From NCBI GenBank assembly GCA_963707435.1, contig CAVPPF010000005.1, forward strand, positions 434,001-498,000: a DNA stretch of 64,000 nt. The letters are read 5' to 3'. Shown piece by piece: positions 1-9,362 of this stretch (position 1 is the stretch's first letter; every line of letters starts with the position of its first letter). This stretch comes from UBA4744 sp963707435. Lineage in GTDB: Bacteria; Actinomycetota; Acidimicrobiia; Spongiisociales; UBA4744. A program made the translations under genes and the position numbers. A model generated the notes under the pieces. That model ran no database searches, was not told the DNA's origin, and worked only from the letters and a program-made list of their open reading frames with translations.

Positions 1-1946
1 TGCCGAGCAGGATCGCCGACAAGGGAATGGCCGACAGCGGTGTCGACGCGAAACCAAGATTGTTCATCGCCAGAACGTCGCCCACCCGGCCGGCGACCAG
101 CGTGTTGTCGCCGAGGGTGCTGCCACTGCAGGCACCGCCGCAAATGATTGCTTGAACGTCGGTGCCGATCGCGGACAGGGGGATGGCACTCAGCGGACTC
201 TGAGACAGGTCTATTGCTGACAAAGGTAGCGAGATCAGGTCACCGAGGTGGGTGGCCTGCAAGGGGACGCCTTCGAGATCCGATCCCACCACGAGCCATT
301 CGACACTGCTGCCGTCAAAGGTCGTGAGCTCCGACAGGAGGATCGCGGACAGCGGGATCGCCGACAAGGGGCTGTCGAGGATGGTGCCGATGGCGGACAG
401 GGGAATCGCCGACAACGGGATCGCCGACAGCGGGATCGCCGACAGCGGAATGGCGGAAAGCGGGATAGCCGATAGCGGGATGTCTGACGTCGAAATGGCC
501 GAGAGGGGCGCGTCCTTCAGCGTGATGGCCGACAGCGGAATAGCGGAGAGAGGAGTCGACGAGATCGGGGTGCCCGCCTCGGCGGCGGTCTGCAACGCCC
601 GGTGATGTTGTTCAGCGGAACGGTAACGGCACCAACCTCGACCTGACCCGGGTCGGTGTTCAGCGAAACATCCAGCGCCAGGGGCAGCTCCACCTCGTAG
701 GTGACGCTGGCAGTGGCGGTATTCAGAGCAATGTCCGTGGCGGTGACCGTGAACGTCTTCGTACCCGGAGTAGCGGTGTCGATGGCTTGACCGACGTCAA
801 CCGGACCTACACAAAGCACGTCGGCGGATGCGGTGTCCGAGCAGGAGTAGTCGGCAAGAACGACTTCATTGACCTGGTAGGCAGCACCGTCGACCGGTGT
901 GACGATCGTGACCGTTGGTGGGTCGGTGTCGACCTCGTAGGCGCCGAGGTCGCAGGCGCCGTCAATCCTGCCCACGCCGCGCTGGTCGACGTCGATGCCC
1001 AGGCAGGCGGTGGTGTAGTCGATGGCCGGGGATGTGGCGAGCAATGCCAGGGTCCGCGTCGGGCCACCGTTGTCGAGCGGGGGGAGCGGCTCGACCAGCC
1101 GGCCGGGCGTAACGACGTCGTAGGTGCCCTCAGGGTTGCAGCCCTGATCGCTGGTGACGATCACATTGTCCAGGTTGGGAGTTCCGGAACAGTCATGTCG
1201 ATCGTTGTCGGATCCGAGGTTGTTGGCGATGAGAGAGTTCTTGATGGCCAGAGTCCCGCCGTTGCGAAGGGCTCCGGCGCCGATCTTGTTGGTCGACCGG
1301 TTGGAGAAGATAGTGACGAAAGACAGGGTGGCAGTCCCGGCGGTGGAAAGGCCGCCGCCGCCCTTTCCTTCGTTGTCGGTGATGGTCGAGTTGACGACGG
1401 TCAATGCGCCGTCGTTCTCGATGCCGCCGCCTTTGCGACGGGCATCGTTGCCCAGAAGAAGGCTGTCGGTGATACTGGTAGTCGCCGGCGTTGTAGAGGC
1501 CGCCGCCCTCGTCGGCGAAGTTGTCGAAGATTTCAACATCGATCAGGCTCAACGAGGCTCCGGCCTCGACCCGGATGCCTCCACCCTTGTCGTTGTTCAC
1601 CTTTCCGCCGGTGATCAAAACGTTCTCGATCGTCGCTCCGGACCCGGTGACGAGAAATACACGCTGGTTGTTGGCGGCCTGGAGTCTGTACATCCTCCGC
1701 TTTGGAGCCCATGCCCCGCACCGTGACGTTGGTTGCGCTGATGACGAGCGGCGCGGTCAGCTGGTACGTCCCGGGCAGTACCTCGATGACGGCGCCGTCT
1801 GCTGCGCTGACGACGGCGTCTTGGAGATCAGCAACTGAACTCACTGATGTCGAAGTCTGCGCCGCTGCTCCCATCGGGACCGCAATCAACAGACTGGCCA
1901 CCATGGCCCATGCACTCAACAAGGCCAACCGACGAGATTTCAACAT
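1..1946 (-). pseudogene. Secreted beta-helix / LSAI-repeat surface protein, frameshifted, 3' end outside window
   Basis: A coherent protein can be followed through three different frames. From the ATG at 1946 there is a signal peptide (MLKSRR, hydrophobic run, AAAQ), then a right-handed beta-helix start (VADLQDAVVSAADGAVIEVLPG). Near 1685 it moves to another frame (TIENVLITGGKVNNDKGGGI), near 1480 to a third (GGGIENDGALTVVNSTITDN), which includes a choice-of-anchor-Q-like end (SPAID...GACDLGAYE) and an Ig-like stretch (TVTIVTPVDGAAY). Near 604 a further one-base shift restores a frame rich in the pentad P-L-S-A-I, open to base 1. Sixteen LSAI copies are visible. The first two junctions each need an inserted base or two lost; the third needs one lost base. 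Domain order suits a cell-surface protein. Whether this is a decayed gene or a set of assembly errors cannot be told here. Confidence 0.7.
10..560 (-). repeat. Tandem 15-bp repeat encoding (P)LSAI pentads
   Basis: Read on the minus strand, codons for Pro-Leu-Ser-Ala-Ile recur, with six head-to-tail copies between about 385 and 475 and isolated pairs near 340-370, 520-560, 165-230 and 10-45. Leu and Ser codons vary between copies (ctg, ctt, cta, ttg; tcg, tcc), so the repeat is kept at the protein level rather than being a very recent DNA expansion. The five-residue period suggests a beta-solenoid, but it is not the canonical A(D/N)LXX pentapeptide motif. Confidence 0.8.
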
Positions 1947-2104
1947 GCCTCCCTCAAAGCCCCTTCGATGCGCCAATGCGCAGATCGAGAGACACTTTCG
2001 CACAAACTCGGAGAATCCGATAGGGGCTATTTTCCCGACATACCGTCGTATCTATCCCGCCTTGCGCGGCAATACCTGGCGGCTTTTCCCGACACTCGCC
2101 GGCT

Positions 2105-2944
2105 TCAGCCCAGTTCGATCGTCAGCCCTGCCTTGCCGGGCACGAAATCGAAGGGCAGTTCCCGGGTCAGCCGAATCCGCTCGGCGATCTGATCGAGCAG
2201 GACGTCGGAATGAGCGGGATCGTGATGGAAGGTGATCAGCCGGCCCACCTTGGTCAAGGTGGCGAAATCCAGGGCGTGATTGAACGAACTGTGGCCCCAT
2301 CCCACTCGCCGCTCATACTCCTGGCCGGTGTACTGAGCATCATGGATCAACACATCGACACCGTTCGCCAGGTCAAATCCCGACGTCCACTCTGGTGTAT
2401 CCGGGAAGGACCCGACGCCAAGGGCCGGCTCATGGTCCGGGAGATACGCCAGCACGCCGTCGTCTGCTTCGATGCGAAACCCGACGGTCGGGCCGGGATG
2501 TGTGATCAACTCGGCTTGTATCGTGAGACTGCCCAGAGTGAACGATTCCGGCGGTTGTATCTCGTGGAGCATCACGCTGGGCAGGTCCCGCAGCATGACC
2601 GGGAACAGGGGCGGCGAGAGATAGCGGGTGAGACGCTGATGAAGCCCGAGCGTCGTAGAACCCGGGCCCCAGATGTGGACTTCGATATCCGCGTCAAACA
2701 GAGGAGCGAAGAACCCGAGACCCTGGATATGGTCCATGTGGAGGTGGGTGAGCAGAATGTCGATTCGTTCCGTACCCGCAGGTACCTGTTCTCCGATCGG
2801 ACGGATTCCGGACCCGGCATCGAGCACCACAAGCTGACCGTCCGGTCCCCGCACCTCGATCGCTGCGGTATCTCCCCCGTATCGGACCGTGTCCGGTCCG
2901 CCACTCGCCAACGAACCCCGCGTGCCCCACAGCGTCGCTTTCAC
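2105..2944 (-). CDS. MBL-fold metallo-hydrolase
   Basis: A 279-residue cytosolic protein of the metallo-beta-lactamase superfamily. It opens with WGTRGS, typical of the RNase Z / cyclic-nucleotide phosphodiesterase-like branch, and carries the metal motif HLHMDH near residue 87, a downstream histidine in ITHPGP, the aspartate in LIHDAQY and a histidine in FHHDP. All expected zinc ligands appear present. GTG at 2944 overlaps the stop of the upstream PAS gene (GTGA), so the two are probably translationally coupled. A paralogue lies at 5328-6158 in the same cluster. The substrate is unknown; a cyclic-nucleotide phosphodiester is an inference from the family and the cNMP-binding neighbour. Confidence 0.85.
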   Translation of the reverse strand: MKATLWGTRGSLASGGPDTVRYGGDTAAIEVRGPDGQLVVLDAGSGIRPIGEQVPAGTERIDILLTHLHMDHIQGLGFFAPLFDADIEVHIWGPGSTTLGLHQRLTRYLSPPLFPVMLRDLPSVMLHEIQPPESFTLGSLTIQAELITHPGPTVGFRIEADDGVLAYLPDHEPALGVGSFPDTPEWTSGFDLANGVDVLIHDAQYTGQEYERRVGWGHSSFNHALDFATLTKVGRLITFHHDPAHSDVLLDQIAERIRLTRELPFDFVPGKAGLTIELG

Positions 2945-3336
2945 GGGGTGGGCTGCTGCCAGAACATCGCCACGGCGCCCAGATGGCGGCCGCCCTGGCC
3001 TTCGACCGGAAAAGCGGTGATCGCCAGGACCCGCCAGACGTCATCAAGGCCCCTGACGCGGATCGTGTCGTGGCTCGGCACCCGCTCGACGAGAGCAACA
3101 ACGATGGGCAGCTTCTCGTTCGGATAGGGGGTCCCGTCCAGCCCGGTCGTTTGGAAATGCTCGGCCAGCTGATCCGCATGGATCTCGCCCGCCTCCTCGA
3201 ATCGCACTCCCAGCAGGCTTTCGGCAGGCTCGTTGTAGTAGAGGAGATTGCCCGCATCGTCGACCAGCCAGATAGGAATGGCGAGGTAGGAAGCCCACTG
3301 CTTCAGCAGAATGAGCTCAATGGGCTGCTGGGCCAA
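2941..3336 (-). CDS. Stand-alone PAS-domain protein
   Basis: A 131-residue protein that is essentially one PAS fold: IPIWLVDDAGNLLYYNEPAESLLG is the classic beta-strand/helix start, and the C-terminal VLAITAFPVEGQGG...LGAVAMFW resembles the final PAS strands. There is no kinase or output domain, so it may sense a small ligand and act on a partner. The start is TTG at 3336, preceded by the purine-rich GGGGAGGAG. Its stop overlaps the GTG of the MBL hydrolase downstream. The partner is inferred to be encoded in the cluster. Confidence 0.75.
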   Translation of the reverse strand: MAQQPIELILLKQWASYLAIPIWLVDDAGNLLYYNEPAESLLGVRFEEAGEIHADQLAEHFQTTGLDGTPYPNEKLPIVVALVERVPSHDTIRVRGLDDVWRVLAITAFPVEGQGGRHLGAVAMFWQQPTP

Positions 3337-3403
3337 GTCTCCTCCCCGGTCAGATTCAGTTTTCCATCATGACGCATCACGGCCATCTCCGCACGCGGTT
3401 CTT

Positions 3404-5275
3404 TCAGGCGCCTCGCCGTACACCACCGGCCGCCCAGCCGGCGATGCGGTCGAGCCCACCTTCTTCCAAGACACGAACCGCATTGCGGTACCCGGCCTCG
3501 ACCAGCCGGTCCACGGCCGAGAAATCGAGCAATCCGACGTCGTCGACCTGAGGATGGAATACCACGTCGGCGCGCTGCTCCATCGCCTTCGACGACAACA
3601 CGCTTCCCACCTCGGTTGTGCGGAGCAGGATGTCGACGAGACCGGGGAGTTCCATAGCGGATGCAAACGGGTTGAAACGCCTGCCGAACACTTTCCACCC
3701 CGAGAGCACGCCATGCTGCGGCAGATCCTCGGACCGGAGCGAGAACTCGCCCCGCAAACTGACGGCCAGCACCGGCCCCTCGCCGTTCAACGACCTCATG
3801 ACATCGACCGGCAGGTTGTTCATCACGGCCCCATCGACCAGCACATCGCCATCCCCCAGGTTGACCGGGGGAAACAGGCCGGGGATGGAGATGCTGGCTC
3901 GCACGGCTTGCCAGACCGGCCCGGTCGTATGGATCTGCAGGTGACCTTTGGTCAAGTTCGAAGAAACACAGAAGAAGCGATGCCAGAGATCTTCGATGGA
4001 CAGGTCGCCAAAACCGTCACGCAACATGGAGACGATTCGTTTGCCGCCGGTCAGCGCAGCGGCCGGGGCGGTCAGATCGATCGGACTTCCCCGATCGATG
4101 AGATACCGTTGCACCGCCGCCCGGATGGCGATGGCATCGTCACCACGGGCCCGGAAAGCCGCCATCAGGGCACCAAAGCTGGCTCCCCCAATGACATCCA
4201 CCGGAATGCGAGCTTCCTCGAAAGCCTGCATGACACCGATGTGTGCCAAACCCCGCGCTCCCCCACCACTCAGGACGAGACCGACCGACCGACCGGAGAG
4301 CGATCGAGCCAAACGACCGAAGTCCTCGGAAGAGCCATCGCGAACATGGTGATGCGCTCCGGCCTCCCGGCCGCTCCGCCACCGGGCCGTCCCCGTCGGG
4401 GTGGCAGTGCCGGGCGGGTGGACGATGACGAGTTCGGTCGTCGCCCGGGCGTCCGACCGATCCCTGAATAGGCTCGATTCAATCTCCCCGACATCCGGAG
4501 AACTCTCCGCCCGGGCAACCAGCAACACTCGGTCTGCCTGGCGCAGACACCTTTCGGTCCAGGGGCTCAACCGGCGCCCGGCGACGTAGACGACCATGTC
4601 GTGAGCGGCTTCCTGCCGGTTCAGCCACGTGACCAACTCGAAATCGGCGGGTGACCCCGGCAACGAACGAACATGATCCATGCCCAACTCGGCCTCGATC
4701 AACCCTGCGGAGATGGTCGCCACGGTGCCGCCGTCGCGCAAAGCATCCTCGAGTTGGACGGCGAACCCATCCAGCGATCCGTCGCCGCCGGCCGAAACGA
4801 TGGCGAGCGAGCGGACCCGGCCCGCTGCGGACCCGTGGTGTATCGACCTGGCAAGACGGGCAACCATCAGCTTGGCAATCTTCATCGTCACAGTCGGCTC
4901 TTCCCGGCCAACCTGCTGGAAGTCTTCCCGGGAGATTTCGAGGAGATGAGAATCCCGCACCGCCTTGACCGTCGCCGAATGCGGCTCATCGCTGAGCAGA
5001 GCCATCTCGCCGACCACTTCTCCGGCAGATACCTCGCCGACCGCTGCTTGAGATCCATCGGGTTGAACCGCAAAGACCCGGAGGCGGCCGCTCACCACTG
5101 CATAGACCGCATCGCCGGGCCCGCCCTCGCGCATGAGCGTGGAACCGGCCCGCAGATGGACTGAAGCAGCCCGGGCTGCCAACGCCTTCCGGCTGGCTTC
5201 AGGAAGCCCGGCGAACAGGCCAATGCCTGAGAGCAGTTGCAGGGCATCGTTTGGCACGCCGATCGGTTCGCTCAA
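3404..5275 (-). CDS. Cyclic-nucleotide-binding / patatin-like phospholipase (NTE-like)
   Basis: About 623 residues. The N-terminal ~120 residues form a cyclic nucleotide-binding domain (LLSGIGLFAGLP, GEVVGEMALLSDEPHSATV). A linker domain follows, then a patatin domain from about residue 330 with oxyanion motif SGGGARG, nucleophile elbow GASFG and catalytic Asp in VDGAVMNN. This is the architecture of neuropathy-target-esterase-like lysophospholipases, which hydrolyse membrane lipids, possibly under nucleotide control. I chose TTG at 5275 because AAAGGGGGAACGG precedes it; a longer frame to 5398 would overlap the upstream gene. A 67-bp gap separates it from the PAS gene downstream. Confidence 0.85.
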   Translation of the reverse strand: MSEPIGVPNDALQLLSGIGLFAGLPEASRKALAARAASVHLRAGSTLMREGGPGDAVYAVVSGRLRVFAVQPDGSQAAVGEVSAGEVVGEMALLSDEPHSATVKAVRDSHLLEISREDFQQVGREEPTVTMKIAKLMVARLARSIHHGSAAGRVRSLAIVSAGGDGSLDGFAVQLEDALRDGGTVATISAGLIEAELGMDHVRSLPGSPADFELVTWLNRQEAAHDMVVYVAGRRLSPWTERCLRQADRVLLVARAESSPDVGEIESSLFRDRSDARATTELVIVHPPGTATPTGTARWRSGREAGAHHHVRDGSSEDFGRLARSLSGRSVGLVLSGGGARGLAHIGVMQAFEEARIPVDVIGGASFGALMAAFRARGDDAIAIRAAVQRYLIDRGSPIDLTAPAAALTGGKRIVSMLRDGFGDLSIEDLWHRFFCVSSNLTKGHLQIHTTGPVWQAVRASISIPGLFPPVNLGDGDVLVDGAVMNNLPVDVMRSLNGEGPVLAVSLRGEFSLRSEDLPQHGVLSGWKVFGRRFNPFASAMELPGLVDILLRTTEVGSVLSSKAMEQRADVVFHPQVDDVGLLDFSAVDRLVEAGYRNAVRVLEEGGLDRIAGWAAGGVRRGA

Positions 5276-5327
5276 CCGTTCCCCCTTTCGACGCCGCAAT
5301 ATAGGGAACAGGCGTGGACCGTGTCGC

Positions 5328-6158
5328 TCAGAACTCGATCTGCATACCCTCGAAGGCGGCATCGGTAGCCGGGAACTCCTCCCGGGCAGAGGCAACAATG
5401 GCGTCGATCTCCTCGTCCGACCGGTGCGGATCGTGGCTGACCAGGACCAGCCGTTTCGCTCCCGTCTCGAGCGCCGCCTCGACGGCGTGATGACGGGTGC
5501 TGTGACCCCAGCCGACGTAGAAGACGGGATACTCGTCCGGGGTGTACTGCGCGTCGTGAATGAGCACGTCGACTCCGGAGGCGAAGCTGTTCAGGGTCTC
5601 GTCGGAGGCCGGATCGCCCCGCTCGTAATCGGTGGCCAGGACAATCCTGCGGTCACCGTTGGCGACGCGAAAGGCGGTGACCCCCTGCGGATGGTGGAGG
5701 GTTGCCGTGTCGATCGTGAGCCCGCCTACCGAAAACGGAGCGTCGGCTACGTCAACGTACTCCTTCGCAGCAGCCGTCTCGAAGATCGAAACGGGGAACC
5801 AGGGGGGACGAAGCGCCCCCTCGACGGCCTCCCTGACCCCCATCCCGTTCCAGGCGTGGCCGTAGAACGTGAACCGGTTGCGATCGTCGTACAGCGGCGG
5901 GAAGAACAAGATCCCCTGGAGGTGGTCCCAGTGATAGTGGGTCAGGAAGACATGGAAGTCGATCCCGTCCGCCGGGATCACCAGATCCTGGGCGAGGGCG
6001 CTGATCCCCGTTCCCCCGTCGATGATGACCCGCACGTCGCTTCCGGTATCGATGTCGATGCAGAGGGTGCGGCCACCGTACTTGTCGGTGGTTGGTCCGG
6101 ACACGGGCATGGACCCTCTGACTCCCCGAAACGTGAGCGTGACCGGACGATTCGTCAT
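5328..6158 (-). CDS. MBL-fold metallo-hydrolase (second paralogue)
   Basis: A 276-residue metallo-beta-lactamase-fold enzyme, first gene of the minus-strand cluster. It starts with RGVRGSMPVSGP and has YGG, DGGTG, the metal motif HYHWDH near residue 92, HHPQG, LIHDAQY and SHDPH, all matching the paralogue at 2105-2944. ATG at 6158 follows GGAAGGTG. It is divergent from the LtrA-like gene, so its promoter should lie between 6158 and 6299. The shared context with a cyclic-nucleotide-binding protein suggests, without proving, a role in nucleotide or lipid-phosphodiester hydrolysis. Confidence 0.85.
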   Translation of the reverse strand: MTNRPVTLTFRGVRGSMPVSGPTTDKYGGRTLCIDIDTGSDVRVIIDGGTGISALAQDLVIPADGIDFHVFLTHYHWDHLQGILFFPPLYDDRNRFTFYGHAWNGMGVREAVEGALRPPWFPVSIFETAAAKEYVDVADAPFSVGGLTIDTATLHHPQGVTAFRVANGDRRIVLATDYERGDPASDETLNSFASGVDVLIHDAQYTPDEYPVFYVGWGHSTRHHAVEAALETGAKRLVLVSHDPHRSDEEIDAIVASAREEFPATDAAFEGMQIEF

Positions 6159-6298
6159 TGCACCTTCCCAACCATCAACTACGGGGACGACACACTATCC
6201 CATCCAACCGCCTGTGGGTTCTGAATCTTCCCCGACATGGTCGGTCGGCGGCCGGTATCCTCGTCCCCCGGATCGCCCATCAGAGAGGAGGCTCATCG

Positions 6299-7501
6299 GT
6301 GAAGGTCACCGCTATCCGACCGCCGCACCTGCGCACCGCAGACGCTGCAGAAGAGCGCAAGGTCACCTGGACCGAGCTCTTCTACGACCTGGTGTTTGTT
6401 GTGGCGGTCGCCGGTCTGGGCGCCAGACTCCTCGAAGACCCCACCATTCGTGGAGCCGCGGTGTTCACCGGACTGTTTATTCCCGTCTGGTGGGCGTGGG
6501 TCGGTTTCACGTTCTATGCCGACCGCTACGACACCGACGATCTCGGCCAGCGGATTCTGGCTGTTGCCCAGATGATCACGATCGCCCTTCTGGCCGCCAG
6601 CATCAACGGAGACAAGACTCAGTCGCTCGTCGGTTTCGCGCTCGCCTTCGTGGGAGCGCGGGCCATTCTCATCGTGATGTACCTGCGGGCGCGCCGCCAC
6701 GTCCCGGAAACCCGCGACCTGGTCACCGGCTATCTGCAGGGCATGTCGGTCGCCGTAGTCGTGTGGCTCGTATCGGTGTTCGTTCCCCCACCGTTCCGCT
6801 ACATCCTCTGGGCCGCAGGACTCCTGATCGACTTCTACAACGTCTACCGGGTCCGCCGCATCCAGGCCACCGTGCCGCTCGATGTCGCCCATCTCCCGGA
6901 GCGGTTCGGGTTGTTCACCATCCTGGTCCTGGGCGAGTCGATTGCGGCCGTGGTTGCCGGCCTCGGACATGAGGGCTGGGTAGCGGGACCTGCCGTGACC
7001 GCCGTCCTGTCGGTTGTGGTGGCGGCCGGGCTCTGGTGGGTGTATTTCGACAATCTCGACGGAACCGTCGTCCGGCGCCGGGCCGACCAGAGGAAGGCCT
7101 GGAAACCGACCGTCTGGATCTACGGCCACCTCCCGCTGGCCATCGGTCTGATGGCAACCGCGATCGGTCTGGAAGGGGCCGTCATCGGCGCCGGCGGACA
7201 CGACTGGCCGGCCAACGAGCGCTGGCTGCTCATCGCCGGGGTCGGAGGAGCACTGGTCGGCATGGCCATCATCGAGATTGCCACCGAACGACGGGACAAC
7301 AACATCTCCCGCCTGAAAGCGCAGTTCCGTGTGGCGGGTGGACTCGCAAGCGTCATCATCGGCCTCCTGAGCGTTCTCACCGGCGCGCTCGGCACTATGG
7401 CATTGCTCGCCTTGCTCTGTGCCGCGCAAGTGGGTGGAGACGTATGGCTCAATGAGAAGGAATCCGCCAACGCCGCCGGCGTCAACATTCAGGACGACTG
7501 A
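6299..7501 (+). CDS. Low temperature requirement protein A (LtrA)-like membrane protein
   Basis: About 400 residues with many hydrophobic segments over the whole length. The N-terminal signature TWTELFYDLVFVVAVAGLG and the following WWAWVGFTFYADRYDTDD are characteristic of the LtrA family, named for a Listeria gene needed for growth at low temperature; the biochemical role is unknown. GTG at 6299 follows AGAGGAGG at good spacing; the frame is open upstream but without a ribosome site. Its 3' end overlaps the convergent response-regulator gene by 13 bp. Confidence 0.85.
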   Translation: MKVTAIRPPHLRTADAAEERKVTWTELFYDLVFVVAVAGLGARLLEDPTIRGAAVFTGLFIPVWWAWVGFTFYADRYDTDDLGQRILAVAQMITIALLAASINGDKTQSLVGFALAFVGARAILIVMYLRARRHVPETRDLVTGYLQGMSVAVVVWLVSVFVPPPFRYILWAAGLLIDFYNVYRVRRIQATVPLDVAHLPERFGLFTILVLGESIAAVVAGLGHEGWVAGPAVTAVLSVVVAAGLWWVYFDNLDGTVVRRRADQRKAWKPTVWIYGHLPLAIGLMATAIGLEGAVIGAGGHDWPANERWLLIAGVGGALVGMAIIEIATERRDNNISRLKAQFRVAGGLASVIIGLLSVLTGALGTMALLALLCAAQVGGDVWLNEKESANAAGVNIQDD

Positions 7502-7914
7502 GGCTCTCCGGTCTGCTGCCGGGCTCGGGATTTCTCAACCAGAGCGATGACCTCGCGGCGGAGGCGATCCACGTCGTACGGTTTAGCCAGGAACGCATCC
7601 GGTTTCGTAACCGTCGACAGCTGCTGGGACTCGGCGCCTTCGTAGGCGGTGACGACCAGCACCGGCAGGTCGGCAGTTCGGGGGTCTTCCCGCAGGCGAG
7701 CCAGAACATCCCACCCGTGCATCTTGGGGAGCCGGATGTCCAGCACGGCGGCATCGAATGATTGCGCCTGAGCGGCTTCAAGTGCGCTCGGCCCATCATC
7801 GCAAGCCACCACGTCAAAGCCGATCCGCTCGAGGCTCAAAACCAGCAAACGGCGAGGGACGGCTTCGTCCTCGACAACCAGAATCTTGCCATACTGCGTT
7901 TCGGCGGCCGTCAC
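7489..7914 (-). CDS. Single-domain response regulator
   Basis: A receiver domain only: KILVVEDEAVPRR supplies the acidic pocket, VLDIRLP the phospho-acceptor Asp, VVTAYEG the switch Thr, and FLAKPYD the conserved Lys. There is no DNA-binding or enzymatic output domain, so it is CheY/Spo0F-like in layout and must act through a partner not evident nearby. I prefer GTG at 7914, preceded by GAAGGG, over an upstream TTG at 7959 that adds a poorly conserved-looking tail. Transcribed convergently with the LtrA-like gene. Confidence 0.85.
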   Translation of the reverse strand: MTAAETQYGKILVVEDEAVPRRLLVLSLERIGFDVVACDDGPSALEAAQAQSFDAAVLDIRLPKMHGWDVLARLREDPRTADLPVLVVTAYEGAESQQLSTVTKPDAFLAKPYDVDRLRREVIALVEKSRARQQTGEPQSS

Positions 7915-8042
7915 ATTGACCCTTCGAGAATCGGGCGTTCCGGTTGACGCGTTGCGCAACCGTCCCCACCCTAGCTCGACCGGGGGATCCTCTCGACAAT
8001 CTGGTGGGAGGATCCAGGCGCCGCGACAGCACCGTATAGGTG

Positions 8043-8723
8043 ATGACCATGCCCAACCGCACCGAGATCATCGAAGAACTGCGCAGCGTCGTGCTGGGAC
8101 CGCGTCCGCTGGCCGACGCACTCCTGGCGCCCCTCGTCTTCGTGACTGCGTACGCCGTCGCCGGACTCACGGTCGCGGCAGTCGCTGCGGTGAGTTCGGG
8201 AATCGCCATCACCACCGTCCGGTTGCTTCGCAAGAGCACCGTACGTTTCGCCCTGGCGGGCCTGGGCGGGACGGGTGCCGCAGCCTCGTTTGCCGTCTGG
8301 TCGGGATCCGCTGAGGCCTTCTTCGTCCCCGGGATCGTGAGCGGAGTGCTCACCGCGCTCATCGCCCTCGTCTCGATTGTGGCCGGAAAGCCCATGGTGG
8401 CCTGGACGAGCATGCTGGTGCGGCGTTGGCCGGCCGGGTGGTACTGGCACCCACGCGTCAAGCCCGCATACGTGGAAATCACCTGGCTGTGGATGGCCTT
8501 CTTCGCCGGACGGTCGCTCCTACAGTGGAACTTCGCCGCCCGCGGGGAGCTCGAAGCTCTGGCCGCAGTGCGATTGATCGGCGGCTGGCCGGCCCTGATC
8601 GTCCTGCTCGTCGTGACCTACGCCTACGGGGTCACCCGCCTGCAGCGGCTGGGTGGTCCATCGGTCGAGGAGTTCCGCACCGCCGCACCGCAGCCCTGGA
8701 CCGGCCAGCAACGCGGTTTCTGA
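8043..8723 (+). CDS. DUF3159-like membrane protein
   Basis: About 226 residues with four to six hydrophobic segments and the motifs GKPMVAWTSML and WYWHPRVKPAY...TWLWMAFFAGRSLLQ, which I recognise as the actinobacterial DUF3159 family of integral membrane proteins of unknown function. Several start codons are stacked (GTG 8040, ATG 8043, ATG 8049) without a strong ribosome site, so the exact start is uncertain by a few residues. It stands alone, ending 3 bp before the stop of the convergent DUF427 gene. Confidence 0.75.
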   Translation: MTMPNRTEIIEELRSVVLGPRPLADALLAPLVFVTAYAVAGLTVAAVAAVSSGIAITTVRLLRKSTVRFALAGLGGTGAAASFAVWSGSAEAFFVPGIVSGVLTALIALVSIVAGKPMVAWTSMLVRRWPAGWYWHPRVKPAYVEITWLWMAFFAGRSLLQWNFAARGELEALAAVRLIGGWPALIVLLVVTYAYGVTRLQRLGGPSVEEFRTAAPQPWTGQQRGF

Positions 8724-8726
8724 TCG

Positions 8727-9176
8727 CTACCAGCCCGAAGTTCCCGGCCCACCCTTGATCGGTCCGACGATCTCGGACGTTATCCAGCCACCGTAGAAAC
8801 TGCCTTCCTGCGGAACCACGGTCTCATCGTCCACCGAGCATCGATCTAGCTTGCCCGGATAGAAGGCAAGCATGCCCCGGAGCTGTTCGAATCCGGGCAG
8901 CGGATGCTCGTACGACCAGGCGGCATCGCGCACCTCCTCATCTCCGATCACCAGATGCCAGTAGGAAGCGACACCCTTGAACTCGCAGGTCGTTCGACGC
9001 GAGGAGGCAACCAGCACACCGGCTGCCACCGCTTCCCGCGGGACGTAGTAGACGGGCGGATGGCTCGTCTCGAGCACGCGTGCCGCACGAACAGTGTCGA
9101 CAATGGTCTCCCCTGCATGCTCTACACGGATCCGGCGGGTGGAAGGTTCGACCCGCGGGGGCGCGGGTAATCCCAC
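8727..9176 (-). CDS. DUF427 domain protein
   Basis: A 149-residue protein containing the compact DUF427 beta-barrel: RIRVEHAGETIVDTVRAARVLETSHPPVYYVPRE at the N-terminus, then TTCEFKGVASYW and AWSYEHPLPG, all diagnostic. The family is widespread in actinobacteria and its function is not established. The start is taken as GTG at 9176; no strong ribosome site is visible. Confidence 0.85.
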   Translation of the reverse strand: MGLPAPPRVEPSTRRIRVEHAGETIVDTVRAARVLETSHPPVYYVPREAVAAGVLVASSRRTTCEFKGVASYWHLVIGDEEVRDAAWSYEHPLPGFEQLRGMLAFYPGKLDRCSVDDETVVPQEGSFYGGWITSEIVGPIKGGPGTSGW

Positions 9177-9362
9177 ACGGACTCAGCCGGACGAGGGTTG
9201 TCTGTCATGCTGCTTGTACGGGGCAGTACGGCATTCAGATGACCGCGGCTGGTCTCGTTCGGACACCATCAACGCTATCGACCCGGCGGACGTGTGACGA
9301 TCGCGGCCCAGCCGATCTGTGTGGGTTACCATCCCCCAACGTCCGACCCAGGAAGGTGCTCC

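Noticed and set aside
10..560. CRISPR-like or recent microsatellite array
   Set aside because: Repeat unit is 15 bp without spacers, in-frame, with synonymous variation; it is a coding repeat.
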